Assembly (NCBI RefSeq): GCF_017347605.1
Contig: NZ_AP024484.1
Location: 2,866,501-2,930,500, forward strand
DNA length: 64,000 nucleotides
Reading direction: 5' to 3'
From: Prevotella herbatica
GTDB lineage: Bacteria; Bacteroidota; Bacteroidia; Bacteroidales; Bacteroidaceae
Part shown: piece by piece, positions 7,906 through 15,974 of the stretch
How positions within the stretch are numbered: the first letter of the stretch is position 1
How the letters are laid out: the number at the start of each line of letters is the position of its first letter
The notes under the pieces: generated by a model
Databases searched by the model: none
Told to the model about the DNA's origin: nothing
The model's input: only the letters and a program-made list of their open reading frames with translations
Translations under genes and position numbers: made by a program

Positions 7906-10355
7906 TTGTCTTTTTCTTCAGGGATAGTAAATTCTACAGCATTCTCTACTTTCTCTTCTGTTAGGGCGAAATCCCATACCTGTTGAACATTCTCAACGTA
8001 ATGGAACTCTACACCAATACGATATTTCTCAGGTATTTCCTCTATATCCTTTTGGTTTTCCTTGCACATCACGATGTCTGTTATTCCTGCACGCTTTGCT
8101 GCAAGTATTTTTTCTTTTATACCACCTACAGGGAGAACTTTACCTCTAAGAGTAATCTCACCAGTCATAGCTGTATTTTTGCGCACTTTGCGTTGGGTTA
8201 TAGCAGATGCTATTGATGTAGCGATTGTTATACCTGCAGAAGGACCATCTTTAGGTGTTGCGCCTTCTGGTACATGAATATGTATATTCCAGTTGTCAAA
8301 GATGCGGTAGTCAACGTTTAAATTGTCAATGTGAGCCTTTACGTATTGTAGAGCTATCATTGCCGATTCCTTCATCACGTCACCAAGATTACCTGTTAAG
8401 GTGAGTTTACCGCCCTTACCCTGATTGAGTGATGTTTCAATAAACAAGATTTCACCACCAACACTTGTCCAAGCCAAGCCTGTTACTACTCCAGCATAGT
8501 CATTACCTTGGTATATATCTCTGTAGAAAGGTGCTTTACCCAATAGCGATTCGATTTCGTTTGGAGTAATGTTGTTTTCTACGATATATCCCTTAACAGC
8601 TTTTTCGTATGCTATTTTGCGTAAAGCTTTGTTTATTTGCTTTTCTAGTTGTCTTACACCGCTTTCACGTGTGTATTGTTCTATAATTCTTTCAAGGGCG
8701 ACCTTGTTGAATTTTATTTTAGGTCTTATAGAATCTAGACCTGTATTCTCAAGTTCTTTAGGAAGAAGATGGCGTTTTGCTATTTCAATCTTTTCTTCTG
8801 TAATATATCCGCTAACCTCAATTATTTCCATACGGTCGAGTAGAGGGCGTGGAATTGTATTTAGATCATTTGCTGTAGCAATAAACAACACCTTTGATAA
8901 GTCATAATCCACGTCAAGATAATTATCGTGGAATGCGTTGTTCTGTTCTGGATCTAAAACTTCAAGAAGTGCAGATGAAGGATCACCATTTACGGTGTTT
9001 TGAGTAACCTTATCAATCTCATCAAGTATGAATACCGGGTTACTTGAGCCTGCTTTTTGTATGCTCTTTATGATTCTTCCAGGCATTGCACCAATATATG
9101 TGCGGCGATGTCCGCGAATCTCTGATTCATCGTGTACACCACCTAACGATACGCGTACATACTTACGGTGTAAAGATTCTGCAATGCTTTTTCCGAGAGA
9201 AGTTTTGCCGACTCCAGGAGGGCCATAAAGACAGATTATTGGTGATTTAAGGTCTCCGCGTAACTGTAGTACGGAAATGTATTCAAGGATTCTTTCCTTA
9301 ACTTTTTCCATGCCATAGTGGTCGTGGTCCAAAACCTTTTGGGCACGATTGATATTCAAGTCATCTTTAGTGTATATACCCCAAGGTAAATTCACCATGT
9401 TTTGTAGGTAATTAACCAGAACGGTGTATTCAGGACTTTGGGGATTACACGTTTCTAACTTTTCAAGTTCCTTGTAAAATGTCTTCGAAACATCTATGTT
9501 CCATTTCTTGTTCTTGGCCTTCTCTGCTAGCTCGTGTGCCTCTGGAGATTCGCCATGTCCAAGTTCTTCCTTGATGTTCTTTATCTGTTGTTGCAGAAAG
9601 TATTCTTTCTGTTGATCATCAAGGTCGGTGCGAGTCTTCTGGAAGATATCTTGCTTTAGTTTCATTAGCTGAATATCACGGTCAAGTATCTTCAGTAGTG
9701 ATAAAGCGCGCTCCTGTATATTTTTTGCTTTTAAAAGTTTTATTTTCTCTTCAACATCTAAAGGCAAGTTTGAACAAACATAGTTTATCGTTAATACATC
9801 ATTGTGTATATTGTCAAGTGCAAACTGAGACTCATCAGGCATTTCATCACTGAGAGTGATGTATTTTTTTGCCGTGTTAAGTACGGTTTCGTATATAGCT
9901 TTGAAATCTTTGTCTTTTGCAGGTGTAATATTTTCAGCTAAAGGTGAAACTTTGCCTACATAGTATGGTTTTGTCTTTACTAAATCCTCTAGTTGGCATC
10001 TTCCTAATCCTTGAATGATGGCAGTGACGTTTTTCTCAACTCCTGGCATCTCAACAACTTTAACAATCTTAGCATAGACTCCGCTATTATATAAATCCTT
10101 GAAAGTTGGATTTTCAACATTTTCATCTTCCTGACTGAATATTCCGAATATTGTTTCAGGGTTCTTTTGTAGTTTCTTTATGAGCTTTACGCTAGGTTCT
10201 CTACCTACTAAAACAGGCATAAGTATACCTGGGAACAATACTAGGTTACGTGTAGCAAGAATAGGAATGTCGCCGGCGATGTTTATATCAAGCAGATTGT
10301 TGATATCGCCTTCATAGTCGGCAATCATTTGTATCGATGTATATTTGTTATTCAT
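7902..10355 (-). CDS. lon: ATP-dependent protease Lon
   Basis: An 817-residue Lon protease. The N-terminal LON substrate-recognition domain begins near residue 25 ([14 protein letters not shown]). The AAA+ module follows with Walker [13 protein letters not shown] and Walker [10 protein letters not shown]. The C-terminal serine protease domain carries the catalytic Ser in [13 protein letters not shown] and the Lys in the [13 protein letters not shown] region. It degrades damaged and regulatory proteins in the cytosol. I use ATG 10355 rather than TTG 10385, because the TTG lies inside the TATCTTTG promoter element (10383-10390). It heads the operon lon-tgt-lptF/G-like-helicase. Confidence 0.97.
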   Translation of the reverse strand: MNNKYTSIQMIADYEGDINNLLDINIAGDIPILATRNLVLFPGILMPVLVGREPSVKLIKKLQKNPETIFGIFSQEDENVENPTFKDLYNSGVYAKIVKVVEMPGVEKNVTAIIQGLGRCQLEDLVKTKPYYVGKVSPLAENITPAKDKDFKAIYETVLNTAKKYITLSDEMPDESQFALDNIHNDVLTINYVCSNLPLDVEEKIKLLKAKNIQERALSLLKILDRDIQLMKLKQDIFQKTRTDLDDQQKEYFLQQQIKNIKEELGHGESPEAHELAEKAKNKKWNIDVSKTFYKELEKLETCNPQSPEYTVLVNYLQNMVNLPWGIYTKDDLNINRAQKVLDHDHYGMEKVKERILEYISVLQLRGDLKSPIICLYGPPGVGKTSLGKSIAESLHRKYVRVSLGGVHDESEIRGHRRTYIGAMPGRIIKSIQKAGSSNPVFILDEIDKVTQNTVNGDPSSALLEVLDPEQNNAFHDNYLDVDYDLSKVLFIATANDLNTIPRPLLDRMEIIEVSGYITEEKIEIAKRHLLPKELENTGLDSIRPKIKFNKVALERIIEQYTRESGVRQLEKQINKALRKIAYEKAVKGYIVENNITPNEIESLLGKAPFYRDIYQGNDYAGVVTGLAWTSVGGEILFIETSLNQGKGGKLTLTGNLGDVMKESAMIALQYVKAHIDNLNVDYRIFDNWNIHIHVPEGATPKDGPSAGITIATSIASAITQRKVRKNTAMTGEITLRGKVLPVGGIKEKILAAKRAGITDIVMCKENQKDIEEIPEKYRIGVEFHYVENVQQVWDFALTEEKVENAVEFTIPEEKDK

Positions 10356-10382
10356 TTTTATAATTGATAACTTTTTGGTCTG

Positions 10383-10390
10383 CAAAGATA
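10383..10390 (-). promoter_or_regulatory. -7 promoter element of the lon operon
   Basis: TATCTTTG on the minus strand, 28 bases before ATG 10355. Its position rules out the upstream TTG as the lon start. Confidence 0.7.
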
Positions 10391-10505
10391 CATATTTTAA
10401 TTAGAAATTCTGCAAAAGCTAGTGATAAAATCAAATTAATAATATGTAAATCAGTAAAATGTATAAAATAAATCTATTCGATATACGTTATTCTGATGAT
10501 TGAAT

Positions 10506-11201
10506 ATGAGCAGTGATATCTTTAAATTCAGACAATTTGATGTCTATCAGGATTTTGACGGCATGAAGGTAGGCTCCGATGGGGTCATGCTTGGAGCTTG
10601 GGCTAAAGGAGGCAATCGCATTCTTGATGTAGGTACTGGCACTGGATTGATCGCTTTGATGATGGCACAGCGGTTTCCAAAAGCGGAGTTGATGGCAATA
10701 GATATTTCAGAGGATGCCTTTTTACAGGCTGGTAGAAATATTGCAAACAGCATATTCGCTAATAGGATAGAGGTCAAGCATACTTCTTTTCAAAATCTAT
10801 CAGTTACAGATCGTTTTGATGCTATCGTAACAAATCCCCCATTCTTTATTGATTCATTGAAGAATCCTAATCAAACTCGGAATATAGCGCGTCATACAGA
10901 TACGCTGTCTTATTCAGATTTGTTTCATTCTGCAATGAGATTGTTAGCTGATGAAGGTTGTTTTTCAGCTATTATCCCATCTGATTATAAGGATAGATTT
11001 ATACAGGAGGCGTGTCTATGCGGATTCTTTATATCTCGCATTTATGGAATTAAGACAGTAGAGCGTAAACTGGTTAAGCGTTATTTGCTGGAATTTAAGC
11101 TCAAACGCTCTGATGTCATAGACGCAAAAACGTTCACAATGATGACTCATAATGAACGTTCAGAATGGTATGAAAACTTAGTTTCTGACTTTTATTTATA
11201 A
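10506..11201 (+). CDS. tRNA1(Val) adenine-37 N6-methyltransferase-like (TrmN6/YfiC family)
   Basis: A 231-residue class I SAM-dependent methyltransferase. The SAM-binding motif ILDVGTGTGLIALMMAQ is near residue 38 and the adenine-N6 catalytic motif NPPF appears in IVTNPPFFID near residue 103. The N-terminal FRQFDVYQD and KVGSDGVMLGAWA segments are typical of YfiC/TrmN6, which methylates A37 of tRNA1(Val). ATG 10506 is preferred to the in-frame TTG at 10500. It converges with the minus-strand lipid-kinase gene, overlapping it by 6 bases. I see no clear -7 element upstream. The exact tRNA substrate is inferred from the family. Confidence 0.85.
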   Translation: MSSDIFKFRQFDVYQDFDGMKVGSDGVMLGAWAKGGNRILDVGTGTGLIALMMAQRFPKAELMAIDISEDAFLQAGRNIANSIFANRIEVKHTSFQNLSVTDRFDAIVTNPPFFIDSLKNPNQTRNIARHTDTLSYSDLFHSAMRLLADEGCFSAIIPSDYKDRFIQEACLCGFFISRIYGIKTVERKLVKRYLLEFKLKRSDVIDAKTFTMMTHNERSEWYENLVSDFYL

Positions 11202-12227
11202 ATTCAGTCTACGTTGGATAACTTTGTTTATAGCCAGAATATGTCTCTTTTGTCTGTTTATGTCTTTTCTGAAAATATTTATTTCGTTAAACAGTTCGGC
11301 TGCAGCGTTTTGCACAGCGTTTGGTTTGCGTAACTTTTTGTTGGCATTTGGATTTACTATAACTTTTATACCTTTTTCTTTTAGTGTGATTTCAATATCT
11401 TTTCCTGTCATTACAGGATCTCCGTCATAGTGGATATATCCAGGTTCTTTGCGATGTATGCTTAGATGTTTGCACTTAAAAGTCTTTATCTTTGAATTTT
11501 TATCCAAAGTCTTGTTGAACATGTCTATGCTTATCTGTGGTGCTTCAATTACATCAAATGGTTCCATAACAATTATATCCATCAAGCCATCGCTCATTGA
11601 TGCTTGAGGTGCTATATATGCATTGTTTCCGTATTGTGATGCATTGGCGCATGATATGAGAAATGCTTTTAGACGTGTAATGCCTTTTTCATCTTGTATT
11701 TCATAAGTTTCAGGCTTATATTTCAGCCCCTCTTTTAAAACGTTTTCTACGTAGGTTATAGGACCGCGTTTACCAGCTTCTGCAAACTTATGGCTTACAA
11801 AAGCATCAAATCCCATTCCGCATGTGCAGAAAAAAGGAATATCGTTTATTATGCCATAATCAAGTTGATGTATTTCGCACAGATTAATTATCTGGATAGC
11901 TTTTGCTAAGTTCATTGGTAGCATCAAGTGTCTTGCCAGTCCGTTTCCCGAGCCACATGGAATTATACCGATTGCAGTGTTTGAATTTACGATGGCTCTA
12001 GCCACTTCATTCACTGTTCCGTCACCACCTACAGCTACGACGATGTCAATGTTGTCGTCTTTAGCTTTAGATGCAATTTCTGACGCATGTCCAGCATATT
12101 TTGTAAGTGAAATCTCATAATCGAATATATCATGATTGATATATTTATCAATCAAGCTCGGTATTCCGGATTTATTAACCGTACCCGAGATAGGATTCAT
12201 TATAAAAATTATCTTCTTTTTTTCCAT
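11196..12227 (-). CDS. Diacylglycerol/sphingosine kinase-family lipid kinase
   Basis: A 343-residue protein of the DAGK catalytic-domain family (YegS/DgkB/sphingosine-kinase-like). The nucleotide-binding signature VVAVGGDGTVNEVARAI lies near residue 62, followed by GIIPCGSGNGLARHL, both diagnostic. MNPISGT near the N-terminus is the usual first strand. Members phosphorylate diacylglycerol or related lipids at the membrane. The gene is divergent from serine palmitoyltransferase with 168 bases between, which raises the possibility of a sphingoid or ceramide substrate, but the sequence does not show this. The promoter candidate is TAATTTTG at 12244-12251. Confidence 0.85.
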   Translation of the reverse strand: MEKKKIIFIMNPISGTVNKSGIPSLIDKYINHDIFDYEISLTKYAGHASEIASKAKDDNIDIVVAVGGDGTVNEVARAIVNSNTAIGIIPCGSGNGLARHLMLPMNLAKAIQIINLCEIHQLDYGIINDIPFFCTCGMGFDAFVSHKFAEAGKRGPITYVENVLKEGLKYKPETYEIQDEKGITRLKAFLISCANASQYGNNAYIAPQASMSDGLMDIIVMEPFDVIEAPQISIDMFNKTLDKNSKIKTFKCKHLSIHRKEPGYIHYDGDPVMTGKDIEITLKEKGIKVIVNPNANKKLRKPNAVQNAAAELFNEINIFRKDINRQKRHILAINKVIQRRLNL

Positions 12228-12243
12228 GAGTTTATTATCTGCT

Positions 12244-12251
12244 GCAAAATT
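12244..12251 (-). promoter_or_regulatory. -7 promoter element of the lipid-kinase gene
   Basis: TAATTTTG on the minus strand, fitting TAnnTTTG, 17 bases from the start codon, implying a very short leader. Confidence 0.45.
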
Positions 12252-12345
12252 AATAAAATTGTATTATAAATGTGTTTTACCTTTGATTATTTTCACTATT
12301 TGGTATATTTCTTATGAAAAGTGGAGAATTATTGGTTCTTTTTTG

Positions 12346-12353
12346 TATCTTTG
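12346..12353 (+). promoter_or_regulatory. -7 promoter element of the serine palmitoyltransferase gene
   Basis: TATCTTTG followed by CAG, 43 bases upstream of ATG 12396. No convincing -33 TTTG at the usual spacing. Confidence 0.6.
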
Positions 12354-12395
12354 CAGCCTAAAATGAATATAAAGTAGTTTACTACACCTATTAAA

Positions 12396-13583
12396 ATGGG
12401 ACAGTTACAAGAAAGATACAAAAAATATCGTGAGCCTCAAAAATTTATGGAGGCAGGTGTGTATCCTTATTTTCGCGCTATAACAAGCAAGCAGGGTACA
12501 GAAGTTGAAATGGCTGGTCATAATGTTCTTATGTTTGGTTCTAATGCCTATACTGGATTGACTGGCGACCAGAGAGTTATTGACGCAGCTAAGGCTGCTC
12601 TTGATAAATATGGTTCAGGATGTGCTGGTAGTCGTTTCCTTAATGGAACACTCGATCTACATGTTCAGTTGGAAAAAGAACTCGCAGAATTTATTCACAA
12701 AGATGATACACTTTGCTTCTCTACGGGCTTTTCTGTTAATCAAGGTGTGTTGGCACAAGTTGTCGGAAAGGGCGATTATGTAATTTGTGATGACCGTGAC
12801 CATGCAAGTATTGTAGATGGACGTCGTTTGTCATTTGCTCGTCAGCTTCATTATAAGCACAACGATATGGAAGACCTTGAGCGTGTATTGAAAGGATTAC
12901 CTCAAGACTCTATCAAATTGATTGTTGTTGATGGTGTATTCTCTATGGAAGGCGACCTTGCTAAATTGCCAGAAATCGTAGAATTAAAGCATAAGTATAA
13001 TTGCTCTGTCATGGTTGATGAGGCACACGGTCTAGGTGTATTCGGAAAGAATGGACGTGGTGTTTGTGACTACTTTGGTCTTACAGATGAGATTGATCTT
13101 ATCATGGGTACATTCTCAAAGAGCTTAGCTTCAATTGGTGGCTTTATTGCTTCTGATGAGGATACAATAAACTTTCTTCGTCATACATGTCGTACATATA
13201 TCTTTAGTGCATCAAATACTCCAGCCGCAACAGCTGCTGCTATGGAAGCACTTCATATCTTGCAGCAGGAGCCAGAGCGCATAGAGCGTCTTTGGGATGT
13301 TACCAAGTATGCATTAAAACGTTTCCGCGAAGAGGGATTTGAAATTGGTGAGACTGAGAGCCCTATCATTCCACTTTATGTACGTGATATTGAAAAAACA
13401 TTCATTGTAACTAAGTTGGCTTTTGATGCAGGTGTCTTTATAAATCCTGTTATTCCACCAGCTTGTGCTCCTCAGGACACACTTGTTCGTTTTGCCCTTA
13501 TGGCAAATCATACAAAAGAACAGGTTGAGCGTGGTGTTATTGCTCTAAAGAAGGTATTCGTAGAGCAGGGCATAATCAAGTAA
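12396..13583 (+). CDS. spt: Serine palmitoyltransferase (alpha-oxoamine synthase family)
   Basis: A 395-residue PLP enzyme. It fits the alpha-oxoamine synthase family throughout: NAYTGLTGDQRV, GSGCAGSRFLNGTLDLH, the Asp of VMVDEAHGLGVFG, and the PLP-lysine motif GTFSKSLASIGGF near residue 242. The N-terminal QERYKKYREPQKFMEAGVYP is the form found in Bacteroidetes serine palmitoyltransferases, which condense serine with an acyl thioester to start sphingolipid synthesis in the cytosol. A closely related alternative is glycine C-acetyltransferase or 8-amino-7-oxononanoate synthase. The single-gene setting without biotin or threonine genes favours SPT. It has its own promoter and a strong terminator at 13604. 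Confidence 0.88.
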   Translation: MGQLQERYKKYREPQKFMEAGVYPYFRAITSKQGTEVEMAGHNVLMFGSNAYTGLTGDQRVIDAAKAALDKYGSGCAGSRFLNGTLDLHVQLEKELAEFIHKDDTLCFSTGFSVNQGVLAQVVGKGDYVICDDRDHASIVDGRRLSFARQLHYKHNDMEDLERVLKGLPQDSIKLIVVDGVFSMEGDLAKLPEIVELKHKYNCSVMVDEAHGLGVFGKNGRGVCDYFGLTDEIDLIMGTFSKSLASIGGFIASDEDTINFLRHTCRTYIFSASNTPAATAAAMEALHILQQEPERIERLWDVTKYALKRFREEGFEIGETESPIIPLYVRDIEKTFIVTKLAFDAGVFINPVIPPACAPQDTLVRFALMANHTKEQVERGVIALKKVFVEQGIIK

Positions 13584-13603
13584 ATTGTATATCAAATATA
13601 CTA

Positions 13604-13637
13604 AAAGGCTACAGTTTTTCTGTAGCCTTTTTTTATT
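13604..13637 (+). terminator. Rho-independent terminator of spt
   Basis: AAAGGCTACAG (13604-13614) pairs with CTGTAGCCTTT (13620-13630), followed by a run of T. Confidence 0.85.
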
Positions 13638-13968
13638 AGTATCTTTTTTTTTATTAGTATCTTTTTGTTTATTTGTAGATTTTAGGTTTTCATATTCGTT
13701 TATGTTGATTGAATATTTCCTTAGTAAAAAATGAATAGTTTGCATTTTGTTGTTGATGCATATTCATTAAAATACTATCAGATTACGTTTTTACAAGATA
13801 ACTGTTTATATTATAAAGACAGATGTTTGATTCATTATTTGTTTTATTTAGATGATGATGGATGCTTTTTGAGTATATATCTGTAACTGCTTACATGCAA
13901 TGCATGTAGTTTTACTTATTAAGTAGTCGTGGATTTTATATAAAAGTTATAAAAAAAACATTGAATTA
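13638..13968. other. Gene-free AT-rich spacer
   Basis: I see no gene here. The only structure is an imperfect 19-bp tandem direct repeat at about 13632-13667 (two copies of TTATTAGTATCTTTTT), which looks like replication slippage beside the spt terminator. Confidence 0.5.
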
Positions 13969-14000
13969 TTTGGTGCTTTCGGATAAAAGTGATACCTTTG
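13969..14000 (+). promoter_or_regulatory. Promoter of the tRNA-Pro pair
   Basis: TTTG at 13969-13972 and TACCTTTG at 13993-14000 are separated by 20 bases, matching both halves of the Bacteroidetes sigma-ABfr promoter. The first tRNA starts 30 bases downstream. Confidence 0.75.
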
Positions 14001-14029
14001 CATTCGCAATTGAGAAATAAGATGCAAAG

Positions 14030-14103
14030 CGGGGTGTAGCGCAGCCCGGTAGCGCTCCTGGTTTGGGACCAGGCGGCCGCAGGTTCGAATCCTGTCGCCC
14101 CGA
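14030..14103 (+). tRNA. tRNA-Pro (anticodon TGG), copy 1
   Basis: The 74-base gene folds as a full cloverleaf. The acceptor stem CGGGGTG pairs with CGCCCCG with one G-T pair, and the first base is the C1 typical of bacterial tRNA-Pro. The anticodon stem CCTGG/CCAGG encloses a loop with TGG at 14064-14066. GGTTCGAATCC forms the T arm. Discriminator is A and no CCA is encoded. Confidence 0.97.
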
Positions 14104-14126
14104 CTTTTAATCTTATTCTATGCAAG

Positions 14127-14200
14127 CGGGGTGTAGCGCAGCCCGGTAGCGCTCCTGGTTTGGGACCAGGCGGCCGCAGGTTCGAATCCTGTCGCCCCGA
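14127..14200 (+). tRNA. tRNA-Pro (anticodon TGG), copy 2
   Basis: Every base is identical to the copy at 14030-14103. The 97-base period and the shared ATGCAA(A/G) sequence just before each copy indicate a tandem duplication. Both copies should be processed from one transcript ending at the terminator at 14207-14249. Confidence 0.97.
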
Positions 14201-14206
14201 CAAATT

Positions 14207-14249
14207 AAGAAAGAGACAATCTATTATAGATTGTCTCTTTCTTTTTTTT
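14207..14249 (+). terminator. Terminator of the tRNA-Pro transcript
   Basis: A 16-bp perfect stem (14207-14222 with 14228-14243, core AGAGACAATCT) with a 5-base loop followed by T residues to 14249. Confidence 0.9.
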
Positions 14250-14372
14250 GCCAATAACGACGTATTCTAAAGGCTGAAAGTGGGTCTGTTTGTAAAGTTG
14301 GGGATTAACAATCCTATGCATAGAGTTTTCCTGAAAAGGAAGAATTCTTATGTGTTGAGTAACATATCTAAT

Positions 14373-14520
14373 CTCTACTACAAAAAGTTTTTTTAATGTC
14401 ACTAATGTCATAATGTCACAAACCCTTTATTTATAAGGGATGAGCGAGTGACATTTAGTGACATTATCGGGGTAAAAGTGGCATTAACCCCTAGAGTACA
14501 CCTGTTTTTAGCGTTTTTTC
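14373..14520. repeat. Left arm of long inverted repeat, island 1
   Basis: This 148-base stretch matches the reverse complement of 15066-15213 almost throughout: CTCTACTA at the outer edge, a nearly perfect core of about 100 bases, and CCTGTTTTT at the inner edge. The arm is itself a nested palindrome. Copies of AATGTCA(C/T) at 14395, 14404 and 14412 face GTG(A/G)CATT at 14448, 14458 and 14478 across the hairpin CCCTT-TATTTAT-AAGGG. No gene is present. Confidence 0.9.
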
Positions 14521-14702
14521 CGCAATTATGCTATTTGCATCATATATTTGTGCTTATAGAGTTTTCACAAACGCAAGCTTTTGAACAGTGTAGATAATTA
14601 AAAAATCTATTTAATACATTTATATAAACAAGAATGAACTTGAAGAACATAAATATATTTATAAACTAAGCTCACTAACAATTACCTAAATGTTCACAAC
14701 TT

Positions 14703-14895
14703 TTGTGTAATCCAGTTACATAACGTGTGTGTAATCAAGTTACATCAACACGTGTGTAATACAATTACCTCAGCATGTGTGTAATCCGATTACCCAACGT
14801 AGGTAATCGGGTTACCTAGCGTGAACAACTCTATTACCTACGTTAGGTAATAGGATTGCCCAGCGTGAAAAAGGATATTACCTGACGCAGGTAAA
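14703..14895. repeat. Phased array of short dyad repeats in island 1
   Basis: Short inverted repeats of the form GTAATC-nn-GTTAC or GGTAATCGGGTTACC recur along this stretch. The left half-sites begin at 14707, 14731, 14756, 14781, 14803, 14847 and 14891. Right-half-only units sit at about 14825 and 14869, so the last five units keep an exact 22-base step. Flanking bases such as GTGTGT, CAACG and CAGCGTG also recur. It is not a CRISPR: the conserved part is short and there are no spacers of regular size. The pattern suggests cooperative protein binding on one DNA face. Confidence 0.75.
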
Positions 14896-15065
14896 CGAAT
14901 GATTATCAATAAAACTACAACAAAAGGATTGATGACAATTACTATGATCTTTGCTGTTAAGTTCTGAGATATGAACTTGTCATTTTGCGAAGTATAGTGC
15001 ACACGATGACGAGTACAGACCTCTACAAACGAAAAATGAGTCTATACGTTTAGTGCATATTTGGT

Positions 15066-15213
15066 GAAAAATTGCCAAAAACAGGTATGATTTGCTGTTT
15101 AATGTCACTTTTACCTCGATAATGTCACTTAATGTCACTCGCTCATCCCTTATAAATAAAGGGTTTGTGACATTATGACATTAGTGGCATTAAAAAAACT
15201 TTTTCTAGTAGAG
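15066..15213. repeat. Right arm of long inverted repeat, island 1
   Basis: Inverted partner of 14373-14520, of identical length (148 bases), with scattered substitutions mainly towards the inner end. The island between outer edges is 841 bp and holds no plausible gene. Confidence 0.9.
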
Positions 15214-15316
15214 CTTGGTCCATTATAGAGGATATTTCCCTAAATTGATGAAGAACCTTTGTTGTGGTTGGAAATATTACTTTTGTAGCATTTGTTAAAT
15301 GCCAGTACCTATGAAC

Positions 15317-15348
15317 TGAAAAAGGACTTGGCAATTTAGTCAAGTCCT
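15317..15348 (-). terminator. Terminator of the glnS-TPR-dedA operon
   Basis: AGGACTTG (15323-15330) pairs with CAAGTCCT (15341-15348); the minus-strand hairpin is followed by TTTTTC. The upstream arm of the stem includes the last codons of the dedA gene. Confidence 0.75.
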
Positions 15349-15974
15349 AATTTTTTTCTTCTGTTAATATACCACTTCACTAAGAAATATATAAATGCTA
15401 TTGCAACAAGCGCCATTATGATAACCTTTATATATTCTCCATATTCCATGATCTTATCAGTCAGTTTATCTTCTGGAACAATAGCATGTAAATACCATCC
15501 AAGTCCAGCTAGAATGCAATTCCATAGTCCCGCACCAAGCGTTGTGTAGAGCAGAAATTGCCAATATTTCATTTTCGACAGACCTGCAGGAATTGATATA
15601 AGATGCCTAATTCCTGGTATAAGTCTACCTGTTATAGTAGCAACCATTCCATGTTGGTAGAAGAATTTCTCGCTTTTTTCTACCTTGTGTTGATTAAGGA
15701 GGCACATCTTGCCCCATTTACTGTTGGCGAAACGATAAATTATAGGTCTTCCCAAATAGTAACCTGCTAAGTAATTTATAGTTGCTCCACAGTCTGCACC
15801 TAGAGTTGCGAATAGTATTACCAGAAATACGTTTAAATTGCCTCCTGCTGCATGATATGCAGCTGGAGATACTACAAATTCAGATGGAACAGGGATGACA
15901 GTACTCTCCAATAACATAAGAAGGAAAATAGTGCCATAATTAAGATTACCTAATAGTGTAGATAGCCAATTCAT
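15336..15974 (-). CDS. DedA-family inner-membrane protein
   Basis: A 212-residue polytopic membrane protein of the DedA/SNARE-associated (VTT) family. The family signature is visible: ESTVIPVPSEFVVSPAAYHA near residue 23, then the GADCGATINYLAGYYLGRP stretch and the glycine/arginine motif ITGRLIPGIRHLISIPAGLS. DedA proteins are linked to undecaprenyl-phosphate or phospholipid flipping across the inner membrane. It ends in a basic tail (NRRKKLGLD). Its start codon overlaps the stop of the TPR gene by one base (TAATG), indicating translational coupling. The transported lipid is not evident from sequence. Confidence 0.9.
   Translation of the reverse strand: MNWLSTLLGNLNYGTIFLLMLLESTVIPVPSEFVVSPAAYHAAGGNLNVFLVILFATLGADCGATINYLAGYYLGRPIIYRFANSKWGKMCLLNQHKVEKSEKFFYQHGMVATITGRLIPGIRHLISIPAGLSKMKYWQFLLYTTLGAGLWNCILAGLGWYLHAIVPEDKLTDKIMEYGEYIKVIIMALVAIAFIYFLVKWYINRRKKLGLD

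Noticed and set aside
13919..14254. 111-codon minus-strand open frame across both tRNA-Pro genes
   Set aside because: Its translation ([15 protein letters not shown] and similar) is the well-known spurious product of reading a tRNA antisense.
14703..14895. CRISPR array
   Set aside because: The conserved unit is under 16 bases and degenerate, no spacers of uniform length exist, and there are no cas genes in the window.
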